Below are positions 1 to 11,700 of a stretch of 64,000 nt of DNA, one piece after another. Origin of the DNA: Epinephelus fuscoguttatus. Lineage: Eukaryota; Chordata; Actinopteri; Perciformes; Serranidae. Below the pieces are notes generated by a model. That model was not told the origin of the DNA. It saw only the letters and a program-made list of their open reading frames with translations, and did not search any database. The DNA lies in the NCBI RefSeq assembly GCF_011397635.1, contig NC_064761.1, positions 43,364,143 through 43,428,142 on the forward strand. Direction: 5' to 3'. Position 1 is the stretch's first letter, and every line of letters begins with the position of its first letter. A program made the translations under genes and the position numbers.

Positions 1-523
1 TCCAGTAATGTGGTGAAAGTCAGACAACAGACTGATGGCTGCTTGTGTTTGCTCTTTTGTGATTAATTCTTTATGGAAACACTCAGTATCCACATTAGAG
101 GCAGAGCCGATGGAGCGAAACAGATGTTACAACACTGATCAAGAAAATTCATCTCCACACTTCAGCATTTCCTTGTTTTGTCTCAGGCAGCCTGACTTCA
201 ACTCACATCCCATAAACCTCTTGTTTCTGATTGTCTGTCTGAATGTGGCAAAGTTTCCAACATGTAACTGAGGAATGCAGACGTTCGCTGGTGAGCAAAC
301 TGCTGCTTCAAACGGAGGCTGTCATCGTTCTCACAGTGGCTGCTCACAGAAATTCTGTGAATCATAGAAGTTTCTAGAACTGGCTTTGACCACGAACAGG
401 AAGCCATGTGGCTACGTGCACACATGCAACTGTGAGGCTGTTACTAAGCAGCCTGCTTCGTACACTATTTCTGGCACTGGAGTGTAAAAACACCTGAGAG
501 CTTCATTTTTCCTCTTTCTTATG

Positions 524-527
<4 letters not shown>

Positions 528-581
<54 letters not shown>
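528..581. repeat. (GT)n microsatellite
   Basis: An uninterrupted dinucleotide GT run of about 54 bp. It is a likely length-polymorphic locus. Confidence 0.97.
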
Positions 582-582
<1 letters not shown>

Positions 583-1235
583 GGATACAATTGCTCTTTG
601 CAGTTACTTAAATGTCAAAAGTGTCTCAGAATGATACATGAGCAGAATCTACATACTGTTGATCTCTCCTGAAAACTGAAATTCTTCAGCAACCAAACAG
701 TTAAACTCAGGTGGAGTAAATTCTTTGCACAGAGAACTGTACTGGAATTTTTCAGCATTCATACTTGACGAAACAATTTTACCACAACATCCGTTTAGAA
801 GTTGTTCTGTAGCTTTCATCATATCACACAAGCTTTGGAGTTTATACAGTTGACATAAAGTTGGGTTAAAGTAATAAAAACTGGGTTAAATGTAACAATT
901 GGGGTGTGACTGGTGACTTAGTGGTTTTCATACTCATGGTACTGGCTCCATTTTATATAAATACTTTTATGTGTGTATGTATTTATTAAATATTTACTCA
1001 AAGAGACTTTGTGTGTTAAATGACAACATGATGGGCTACAACTCAGTTTTCTCTTCGCTCCGTATCTCTCCTCTCTCTTTCCTTCCCCTCTCTGCTTCTC
1101 CTCTCCAGGCGGCCAAAGACATTAAGGATAGGTATAGTACTCAGCCATCCATTGCTTCCTTTCTGTCATAGCCTCCTGTAACCATCTCATAATGTTGAAG
1201 TATGTGTATGTAGTGTGCTGTAAAACTTCACTTAA

Positions 1236-1961
1236 AGGGATAGTGCACCCAAAAATGAAAATTCAGCCATTATCTACTCACCCATATGCCGAGGGAGGCT
1301 CAGGTGAAGTTTTAGAGTCCTCACATCACTTGCAGAGATCCAAGGGGAGAGGAGGTAGCAACACAACTCCACCTAATGGAGGCTGACGGCGCCCCAGATT
1401 CAAACGTCCAAAAACACATCATTGAAACCACAAAATATCTCCATACTGCTCGTCCGTAGTGATCCAAGTGTCCTGAAGCCCCGACATAAAAAGTTGTTTG
1501 GAAAAACCTCATTTGAGCTCTGTTTTAAGCCTCATTGTAGCCTGTAGCTCTAAGACACGGGCACGGCCTTCATGTGTGTTCACGTGCTTTCGCTGGTCTC
1601 GTGCGCAAGCACACACACGTGAGCTCAGTGCCCAGAGAGGCAGTCAGAGCTACAGGCTACAGTGAGGCTAAAAACAGAATTCAAATGATGTTTTTCCAAA
1701 CAACTTTTTATGTCGGGGCTTCAGGACACTGGGATCACTACGGACGAGCAGTATGGAGATATTTTGTGGTTTCAATGATGTGTTTTTGGACGTTTGAATC
1801 TGGGGCGCCGTCAGCCTCCATTAGGTGGAGTTGTGTTGCTACCTCCTCTCCCCTTGGATCTCTGCAAGTGATGTGAGGACTCTAAAACTTCACCTGAGCC
1901 TCCCTCGGCATATGGGTGAGTAGATAATGGCTGAATTTACATCTTTGGGTGCACTATCCCT
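1236..1961. mobile_element. Palindromic (foldback) TTAA-flanked MITE, copy 1
   Basis: The element begins AGGGATAGTGCACCC and ends GGGTGCACTATCCCT, flanked on both sides by TTAA (1232-1235 and 1962-1965). Its two arms, roughly 300 bp each, are inverted copies of each other around a central spacer of about 80-100 bp. Two relatives occur at 46,755-47,532 and from 63,617 to the window edge. A TTAA target duplication is the habit of piggyBac and Kolobok superfamilies, but no transposase is present, so the class is inference. Each arm reads as a 60-100 residue ORF, which is a by-product of the shared sequence and not a gene. Confidence 0.85.
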
Positions 1962-2119
1962 TTAAAAGTCTAGTCCCAGTCAAATGCCCAGTCCCTTTTC
2001 CAGGCAACACATTTTGGACAAATAAACGCCTGTCTCAATTAGACGCCTGGTCTGCTTGCCAAGCAGTTCATTTTTTTAATTGAAGTTCTTTGGATGTATA
2101 AAACCAGGTTGTTTTTAAA

Positions 2120-2640
2120 CGTCCAGTCAAGTCAGTTTATTTATATAGCACTTTAAACACAAGCAAAGTTGATCCAAGGTGCTCTCACAGCACGCGCAGG
2201 AAAAAAGAATCTGGAACAAAACAAAAGAGAGAAACACAACAGCTTGAGTGATGATAGCACTAAAATAATAATAAGATCGTAATTATCGCACCTATAGTGT
2301 TGTGTTTTTATACAGATGGCTATAGGAGGAGAGTTCCAGAGTTTTGGGGCAGCGACAGAGAAAGCCCTGTCCCCGTGACCTGGATAGGACTGACAGAGGT
2401 CTTTAATCACATGATGACAGTTCTCTCACAGTGTGATACAGGGAGAGGAGCTCTGTGATGTCAGAGGGGGGCGAGGCTGTTTAACACTTTGTTAACAAAC
2501 ATGTGAATCTTAAAATGTGTCCTGTAGCTAACAGGCAGCCTGTGTGGGGAGGCTCCCTCTTTTTTGACCTTGTTAAAACTCTTGCTGCTGCATTTTGGAC
2601 CAGTTGAAGACGCAATGTATGTGTCGTGTTCCACGTGTTA
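2120..2640 (-). mobile_element. L2-like LINE 3' end (degenerate reverse transcriptase C-terminus)
   Basis: On the - strand the translation contains LQLVQNAAARVLTRSKKRE, followed after frame breaks by GDRAFSVAAPKLWNS. Both are typical of the C-terminus of L2/CR1-group reverse transcriptase ORFs in fish. Several frame breaks lie between the two motifs, so the copy is dead and 5' truncated. It sits just upstream of the first visible il23r exon. Confidence 0.8.
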
Positions 2641-2758
2641 AGAATTAGTATTAAGTATATAAGAACTGAGGGAGATAAACCTAACTGTGTATTGTCAAAC
2701 AGAAATAATTCTGCTGCTGTAACAGAGGAAACCATGACTGTCATCTGCTCCTCTCCAG

Positions 2759-5700
2759 TGACGGTGTCCGCCAACGGCCCCAGACAGATGTGGTTGGACT
2801 GTCCTGAAGGAGCTCTGGCTGTGCAGCTGACTGCATCTACCTCAGCAGGAGAAGGGCAGCCGGGGAACCGGGTCTGCTCTCAGCCTGACACCCCTGCAGG
2901 TCAGTCTCCTGCTGCCATCACACACCCCTCCAGTAAAAACACAAACATCAACCTTTTAAAGCTGCTGTAAGGTTTTTTTCACTGGTCATGAAACAGTCTC
3001 AATTGAAAGCCTTGTTTCCACGAAGCAGTCCACTTCAGTTTGTCACACACTAGAATGGATATTTTTAGCCCCACGCTTTTGGTATGGTACCTCTGGAACC
3101 AGCAGTAAGCCTTCAGACATGGTACCTAGACCCTCGGTGTGTTCAGACAGTCCTCTTAAATGTGGGCGGGGTTGTTGTCACTCACTGCTCCGTCCAGCAC
3201 TCGCTGTATTTCCTCATCAGCGGTGACACAGATGGAAGTCTGCACCTGGTTTATCGTCCACAGAACGAGGCTGCACGCCCACATTTTCACAACAAAATAG
3301 AACAGGCTGCAGTGAGAGTCTCTCTCCATGGGATATTTCAAAATAGCAGCTTTGTGCATTTAGTCCTTCTCAGGCAAGCTCAGGGGTTTAGTGTTGCTGT
3401 AGCCCACAGGAAGTGAGGATTAGAATATATGACCTTCACATAATCCGCTCCAAATGAATCTATATTTTTAAAGTCATTACTAAAAGTGTGTGTCATATAA
3501 AAACTAAAGTGATGGTCAAAGTTGTCACAGTGAAATTTAAGGTGTGCTGATGGATTCACGTCATCAACTCATGCATTGAGTAACATTACAAGTTAACGTT
3601 CCACCTTAAAAGTTGCCGGCAGTCGGCCCAGTGAATGAAGTTATTGTTTCTCAGACTCCAGCTGCTGTGAGAGGCAGCAAAACATCCTTTCATTTTATAG
3701 TTACAGTTTACTAATAAAACTCTCCACAGTATGAACAGTGGTTACATGAGCCTCAAAACCAGACACAACTCAGCCCTGAGCAGAGTGAGCGTCCTCTACT
3801 GACCAATCAGACTGCAGTGTTCACAGCTCCACCTTTTAGTACCAGATCTGTGTGCTAGGTACCCCAACAGAGGGGGGACCAAACATGGGGACAGTCAGGA
3901 ACGGTTCCATTCACTGTGCTGCTGGAAAGCCACCACGTGCCGCCACCACACAAAGCATAAGTTGACGTCATCATCATTACAGTGCGTCCTGGCAGTGCAG
4001 GCTGTTCTCACAAATGTTTCGTATATTTTTTTATCTGTGAAAAGCAATGCACCCAAATTCGCACATATCCCAGTGCACTGATGGCAGTAAACAATGAGCG
4101 CTTCTAAGGAGGCAGGTTGGAGCGGTGGATTGGTCACAAAAAACTGATCGTTCGCCCGAGACTTTCCCCTGAAGCTGCATGTTTGGATTCACGTGAACTT
4201 TGAGTCATTTTTAAAGTACGTCCTCACCATGTTTCTTTTCCTAACCCTAACCTCTGTAACTTTACTTTAATTACGTAAGTGCACGTTGTGACATAACATC
4301 ATTTGTAGGGCGTAAATTCATAGGATATGAAAGTGGTAAGTGTTTTGCATGTATTTTTCTAGGATATCAAATAAACTGCTCTGTGAAAATACGCTGGACA
4401 GTGCCCTGCTCTTCTCTAAACACTCCAGCCTGTTCTTTATTGTGCTGATAAAATGTTTCACAACCCTGTTCTGTGGATGATCGGCAAGGTGCAGACATTT
4501 CTCTGCAGTGTGGGTGAAGTGAGAGCTGGACGGAGCAGCGACGGGGCTATTAACACCTCTGACTACATAATAAGAAGACCGCCTGCGGTGCAAATGCAAA
4601 ACACATCTGCAGTAAAAGGGGAACTACGCCCATTATCGAAATTCATACATGTTATTCTTATGGCCTGAGATAGTTCAAAAATATAGGTAAACATGAACAA
4701 CTCTCCCAAATCCAAAAACTAGCGTGCTAAAACTCATATTTATGAGGCCAAAGGGTAAAAAGTCTGGAGCTGAATGGTGAAAGGTGTTATAGATGACACT
4801 GAGGGGAGCGTTATGAGTGTATGTTTGTGGACATTTTCTGGTTCAGATGTGACAACAACATATTCATGAACACAAGAGAATAAAGATTATTTGGGTATAA
4901 AAAAAACAAACAAACATACTGTGGGTCCACAACATCAGGCTCCCACTCATTGTCTATGGAGCAGCTCCAGACTTGATGACATCATGAGTTTGAGACTGAT
5001 TTCTCAGGTGTCTGGCTTTAAGAGAGACTCGCTCATGTTCACAAATATTAACTGTGCTAGTCCGTGGAAAAACATATTAATTCTTGATTTAGATGGTGTC
5101 CGTACGGGTTACGAACAGTTATAAGGGTACTGTACAGAAAGTGTTTTAGGGAACGCAGCTTAATACTGATGCCTCTATATGACATACGTGAGGAAAACAA
5201 GACCATTAGCGAGAAGACTGGCTATTTCTGTCTTTATTATTAATGCCTGTCCCCATAAAATCACATCAAACAATGTGGGTGTCGAGTAGCTCACCTGGGA
5301 GAGCAGGCACCCCATGTGTAAAGGCTACGACTTTGCTGCATCATCAGTGGGTTCGATTCTGACCTAAAGCTGTACATCATTCTCTCTCTCTTCCCCTTTT
5401 CATGCCACCACAGTCCTGTCAAATAAAAGCCAAAAGAGCCCATAAAAATAATCTTAAAAATAAAAATAGAAACAATTTACAGCAGTGTGTTTCTCAAATG
5501 GTGTGTTTTAACCGCACATTATAATAAACAGGCAAACCCTAGCTAAAAAAAAAAGGAATTTAATTTAAAAGAAAAACCTTCACGTGGAAACTATTTGTCC
5601 TCGTTTGTGTGTTGGAATTATACGTGTGTGACACATCAAAAGTCCTGATTGGCTGCCAGTGTGAGGGATGATAACGATTAGAAGGAGAAAGTTGTGAGTG

Positions 5701-8700
5701 GGACGATGGATCGCTTCATTGTACGGAGCAAATTACAACAAAGCACCAGCGAAGACGACCTACCACTGACTGAAAAGAGAAAAAAAACAGTCAGCAGACT
5801 ATCACGAAACATCATCCTCACTGTGACCTCGTCACATGTCCACGTTTGGTCATGGACTTTCCACGTCCACATATGACGTCCAAGGTACCCTGGGTGTGTG
5901 TCAACTTCAGCCTGTCACATGCATTGTCTTCTTTCCAAATACACTTCTGTTTTCACAGGAAATTTAATGTTCACATACAGTCTGTTTTAAAATAAGCTGG
6001 TACAACACTGCAAATCAACTTTTTTTTCCTTCAACAACAAAAGCACGTGGTAAGGTGTAAGGAAGAAAGAACAGGGTTTGGCTTTAGAATCTTACAGGAC
6101 GTGGACACTGCTCTCTCAGGTGAAAGTCGTTGTTTGTTGGACCCATCCACCACCCCTCCTGTCCGTCTCGTTCAGACTTAACTTAACTTTCGTCCTTGTC
6201 CCGCCACGTTTCCCCCTGACACCGCTGTTAAACTATAATGGCAACCAGCGGCGTATCATGCCAACGTTAAAGGACACCTTTTTTGTTGGTTGAGACAAGG
6301 CTCTACGAAAACTACCTGTCTTATTTTTTCTTATTCTTATTGTCTTATGTCGTGATGAGGGTGATAACACACATTATAGAAGCTGTAGTGCACAGATATA
6401 AATTCAGGTGTGCCTAGAGAGTTTGGCTTGGTCTTTGGTGGGCACACGTTTTCAGCCCGATGATTCAGTGTCCTGACAACTCCCAACTTGTGCTCCAGTC
6501 AAACAGCAGGTATTGGTCCGCGTGTGTAGGTTTTCTGTACACCCCTATGTTTAGGTTCCTGTCCTGTTCCCCCACTGGAGCACAAGCTGGCAGTTATCAG
6601 GACTCTGAATCATCGGGCTGAAAACGTGCCCACTAGGAGAGAGCGGGAAGTGAAGGAACAGAAACACATCAGGGAAGCACTTCAGACCTGTGGCTATCCC
6701 AACTGGGCCTTTGCAACAACCTCTAAAAGACCAGAGCAGACAGAGAGGGAGAGACACAAAAACATAACAACAATGGGCCTCACTCACAAACAGTGTGTAC
6801 GCACAAATCTGTGCTTAAACTGTGCATACGAACGTTTGACACACAAATCCGGGATTCATCAATATTTTCTTACCAGAATTTGTTCTTACTCTGTGAAACT
6901 GCCTCAGACCATGCGTACGCACAAATGAGGAAGGCCGAACTGACTTAGAAAATGCAAACACATACCTTTTAAGTACATGCAGAGTCTATAAAACCACATT
7001 CATTAAAAGAGATTTAATTAACATTTTTTAAAATCATTAATTTACTAATATATTGGCCAAATGTATTAAATAACCATGAAACTGACACACGTTCACCCTC
7101 ATCATTGTGACAGTTAAAATATTCAACGATAACAACAGTCCTAGTTTACAAAGGAATATATGAGAATGTACATTTCCAGTTTTGGCTTTCATTTAATTGT
7201 TTTAATGATCACCCACTCCCAACAATTTCTTGTGCCATGAAATTACGCATCTGTGGCCAATGGCAATTGGTTCATTGGTAGCATGTTAAAGGGCATGCAG
7301 GGTATATCAACGATTCTGATTCACCTGAGCAAGTGTTAAGATGGCATATCTAGCCTTGCTAGAGGATACTGCAGCCTGTGCCCTGAGGAGAGAGCGTGTA
7401 TTCAGGGACCGACACAACATGTTCAAGGAAAATGATGAATGGCTTATCAGCCGTTTCTGATTGCCAAGGCATGTGCTACTGCAACTATGCGATTCTCTGG
7501 AGCATCTAAATCACCTGACACGCCGTCCACCCTCGGTTTCCTGGCTGCAGGTACATTTCAGAGAGAAATAGCAGACCGGGCTGGGATTTCACAACCCTCT
7601 CTGAGCCGTGTCATCCCACGGGTATTAAATGGCATCCTAAGGTTATTGCCTGAATATATCAAATTCCCATATGATGAACATGATCAGACCGATGTGAAGA
7701 GGGGGTTCCATGGCATAGCTGGAATGACAAATACAATTGGCGCAATAGAGAGTACCCATGTGCGCATCAAAGCTCCATCGATTGACTCAATGCAATACAT
7801 GAACAGAAAAACTATCACTCCATCAGCGTGCAGATGATCTGTAATGCCGACTGCCATATCCTTAAGGCTGCGGCCCGCTGGCCAGGAGGCACCCACGCCC
7901 ATTTATTTTGCAAAACAGTACAGTGGGAACGCGTTTGGAGGCAGGGGCTGTGAGACGTGGATGGCTTGTTGGTGAGCATCTTTTGTTCTAGTCTTTTATT
8001 TTAATCGTTTTTAGTTACTATTTTTAGTAAGTCTCTACTCCGTTAATGCTAAAATGTTATATTGTTTAGATGACCAGGGATATGACCTTAAAACATGGCT
8101 GATGACACCATACGCAAACCCTGAAACCCATCAAGAGGTTCGCTATAATAACATACATGCCCACACACGCACTGTAATAGAGTTTACGACTACTCTCCTC
8201 GCGTAACCGCTTCCTTCATTCATGAATCAGCTCGAGGCAAGCGGTTTCCTTATATGGAGAAATGGGGGCATGGTAGTATGCTAATCACATATTGCCAGCA
8301 CGTGCCTGTCAATTTAGAATGATTCTGATTCACACACATACGCAAGGTGGTGAGAACAAAATTGGCCGGTGTGCACGTGTCATGAATCCCACGGTGATTT
8401 TGCGTACGCACTTATTTTGTGCGCAAAGTAAGAACATTTCCACGCACATATTAATGAATGAGGCCCACTGTCATTCTTATGTCGCAGGAGTGTCTGAGAA
8501 ACTCAGGAGGATTTTCAACAAACACCACATCCCTTTGCACTTTAAACCCATTAACACACTGAGACAGAAACTTGTCCACCTCAAGGACAACACACCCAGA
8601 CATAAGCAGAGTAATGTAGCATATGCAGTTCAGTGCAGCCAGGAATGCACAGATTTATACATTGGGGAGACAAAACAACCACTGCACAAGCACATGGCAC

Positions 8701-11700
8701 AGCACAGGAGAGCCAGCTCCTCGGGTCAAGACTCAGCTGTCCACTCACACCTACAGGAGAAGGGACACTCCTTTGAGGACAGCAATGTGCACATCTTGGC
8801 CAGAGAGGAAAGACGGTTTGAAAGAGGAGTAAAAGAAGCCATCTGCGTCAAGTTGGAGCGACCATCATTAAACAGAGGGGGTGGCTTACAACACTACTTA
8901 TCCCCCACCTACAATGCAGTCTTGGGATCCCTCCCCAGACGACTTAACCCCTGGTCCCATCTGACGCTAACGACTCACATGGTGGTCAGGTGGGTCAGTG
9001 ACTCACATTGTGACCTTAACGACTCACGTGACCCCTACGACTCAAGGGTTCCCACCCATGCAGGGTTTATAGCCTGCAGCTTCATTTAGAACTGAAGAAA
9101 CCTCTTGGATGAGAGGACAAACGTCTTCAAGAAATGCAAGCAAGTCCAGTTGCCTACGATATAGCACTTAAGATTGTTCTGTGAAAGCATTTTCCTGCAA
9201 TTCCCCTCCATTTTATGTTTAGGCAGGAGATCTTTAAGTGGGGAAAATTAAAGTGAACTTTGTTTTCTTAACACTCTGACAGCTGCTAGACTGATGTGTT
9301 TCCCCCTCTTGTCTTCTCTAGTCGGCCTGGTGATTGTGACTGTTATCGTCCTCGCTCTCTTCGTAGCGATCATAGCCAACCTGATGTGCTGGAGCTGTGT
9401 GAGGGAAAGGTATTATTAAGCATTATTTGTGCTTGTACGTTTCAGTTTCATGGAAAACAAGAGTCACCACAACAGACATCATCTAATCATCAGTCTCCTG
9501 TAGCTGACTGTGAATGTGCATAGGTTTTGTTTTACTAGTAACCAGATTGCATGCCACTGTGGCTGATTTCATGAAATGCCACAGCGCAGCATGAGCACAT
9601 GAAAAAGCCACAGAATTAACATGAACTGAAAACCCTGTCGCAAAGATGACACTCTGTACATGTGGTCAAAGATCCCACACTGGTTTTAGCTGTGTGCGTC
9701 ACGTAATAGTCGCAGAATAATGTGATGCAATAGATTCTTTACATTTGATATTATGACTGCATCTGATAATAAACCATCATTATAAATACTGGATAAACTG
9801 CTGTGCCTTTTAAAACCTAATCTTCTTTCTACCTTAGGATCAAACAGACATGTATATCCTGTGGACCTGCCTGCCTCGATGAGAAGTTACCAAAACCAGG
9901 AAACAGTAATGCAATCAGACTGCTGGAGGTAATCAAAGCAAGCTAATGAAGACACTGTGACATTCAGGCTTACAGGTGACCTGTGTCAGTGAAGTGCCGT
10001 CACCAAAACACCAACACCAAAAATACGAGCATAATTACATGCAGTGTTAAATAATGCATTACTGTAATCACATTACATTTGTCTGTAATGCAGTAATGTA
10101 ACATGTTGCTGTTCTAAATTCAGTAATCACATTGCAGTTATGGTGACACAGTGGTGCAGTGGTTAGTACTGTCACCTCACAGCAAGAGGGTTTTGGGTTA
10201 GAATCCACCGGCTGGCCGAGGTCCTTCTGAGGTTGCAGGTTCTCCCCATGTTAGCATGTTTTTTTCTGGCTCTCCTCCCACAATCCAAAGACATGCACTT
10301 GAAGTTAATTGACCTATGGCTAAGCCACGCCCCCTCCACTCACTCAGGCAAACTATCAACATTCAGTGCCCGGCGCTATGGCAGGTGTCACAGTACATGG
10401 CATTTCACAGGAGGCAACTGATGATTTTTGGGGACATAACGATCAGATGTCATTGAGAAGTAACCAAAAGGGCCTAAACTACGCATTGGAGGGATATATT
10501 CATCATTTTATTGTTGAGAAGGTCGATGAAAAGCTTAAATTACAAGCCAACATTTACAGGTCACAGTGTACGCTTGTGAACCGCATCTGGTTGCCGTCAC
10601 CATCAAAGACAACAAGTTAAAGTGCCACTGAAGTTAAGGTTTTTGGCTCAGAATATGAGAAAAGGATAACGGCCTTTTTACCATCTTTACCAAGAGTGTC
10701 TCTCCGTTAGTTTGGTGCTACAGTATTTACACTGAATCATTCAGCATAACGTTTGCCAACCTTTGTTATCTCTGCCATTACAGATAAGTTAATGAAGCTA
10801 AGCTCCAGAAGTTAACGTTAGCTTAACTAGAGCCCTTTGGACAACAGCTAACAATGATGTACCATCACCAAAGTACAAAACTAGAACAAAATAGGCTAAT
10901 GAACTCCCAGCAAACAAGGTGACATGATGAACAACGCAGCTAGGAGCTAACGTTAGGCTAACTTTAGCTAACGTTAGCTAGAGATGTTAAAGATAACTTT
11001 ATATTTCTTTCCAGCAAAGTGACAATATGTTGCCTCAAACACAATGTTGACTTACCTTAGAACAGATGTAGACATCATTGTTAATCTTATTCACGTTGAG
11101 TTGATGTTGTGGTCTAACGTTACCACACAACTTTATCCAAAGGAGACACTTTTCTCGGTTGAGATGTGGTTTAAAGTGTAAAAATACACCTGGTCGCCCA
11201 GCCTCTCAGGATACCTTGTGTCAGAGTTGCATGTACCCCATGCACACCGTTTGACCATTTTTAAACTTCAAATCTCAGAAAAAGTTCATAAAACCGAACA
11301 AACTGACTTTCTGTAATGCATTTCAATGGACGTCCAGGCAGAGAATGTCCCAGTGTATGGGAATGGCTATACGCACCGTGATTGGCTCATTGTGTTTGAG
11401 GGCGGGGCTTAGCCATAGGTCAGTTGGCTACTCTAAGGGTGTTTTCACACTTGGTCCTTTTCAGCCCTCTAAACAGACTCAGAGCGGTGACTCAGCATTT
11501 TTTTGGGCATATATGAACACTCCAGAGAACTCAGACCCCTCTGTTTGCTTCAAGACCGCGGTGTGGTTCATTTAACCTGTGCACTGTGAACACAAAGCAC
11601 TCCAGGTTCACTTTGCTCCTTGCCATTATATTTAGCCCTCTAGATCACATGCTGTTACACTGGGACGCTTCAAAAAACAGATGAAACCACGTTGGCCTGT

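Larger units (their letters stand above)
1..2758 (+). other. Upstream intron of il23r or flank, no supported exon
   Basis: This stretch precedes the first il23r exon I can support. It holds a GT microsatellite (528-581), a palindromic TTAA element (1236-1961) and an L2-like LINE fragment (about 2120-2640). No WSxWS or fibronectin-III exon was found on the + strand, so the missing extracellular exons of il23r probably lie left of the window. The remainder shows nothing I can name. Confidence 0.5.
6428..9175 (+). mobile_element. Penelope-like element, truncated, interrupted by a Harbinger element
   Basis: Two parts of one retroelement surround a later insertion. The left part (6540-6774) encodes LEHKLAVIRTLNHRAENVPT and the region that follows the reverse transcriptase. 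The right part (8467-9090) encodes YVAGVSEKLRRIF and a GIY-YIG-type endonuclease region with TDLYIGETKQPLHKHMAQH. These are hallmarks of Penelope-like elements. The Arg normally found in the LxxR position after YIG is His here, which suggests loss of catalysis. The 5' end carries an inverted copy of about 60 bp (6440-6500 against 6572-6635), a feature known for this class. The copy is 5' truncated and has frame breaks. Confidence 0.85.

Noticed and set aside
1109-1131. A 23-nt candidate exon with a strong pyrimidine tract and donor (CTCTCCAG / GTATAG)
   Set aside because: The encoded residues match nothing in IL23R and the partner exons are unknown; too short to support.
1574-1876. 100-residue ORF repeated at 46.8-47.4 kb and 63.7-64.0 kb, looking like a conserved protein
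   Set aside because: It lies in the arms of a palindromic MITE. The conservation is that of the DNA element on both strands and no transposase motif is present.
4246-4256. Telomere-like CTAACCCTAACC
   Set aside because: Fewer than two full units; chance occurrence.
5281-5365. A tRNA gene
   Set aside because: The A and B boxes are tRNA-like but the stems do not pair well and a SINE body with an A-rich tail follows.
9085-9150. Hammerhead ribozyme core at the Penelope 3' end (GGATGAGAGGACAAACGTC)
   Set aside because: The CUGAUGA core is not intact (UGGAUGA), GAAAC reads CAAAC, and CCTCT/AGAGG pairs into a plain hairpin across the supposed core.
10366-10620. 84-residue ORF in the 1.1-kb DNA element as a transposase piece
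   Set aside because: A faint resemblance to a SWIM/YqaJ-type segment (IYRSQ…W) is too weak to name; left as unassigned.
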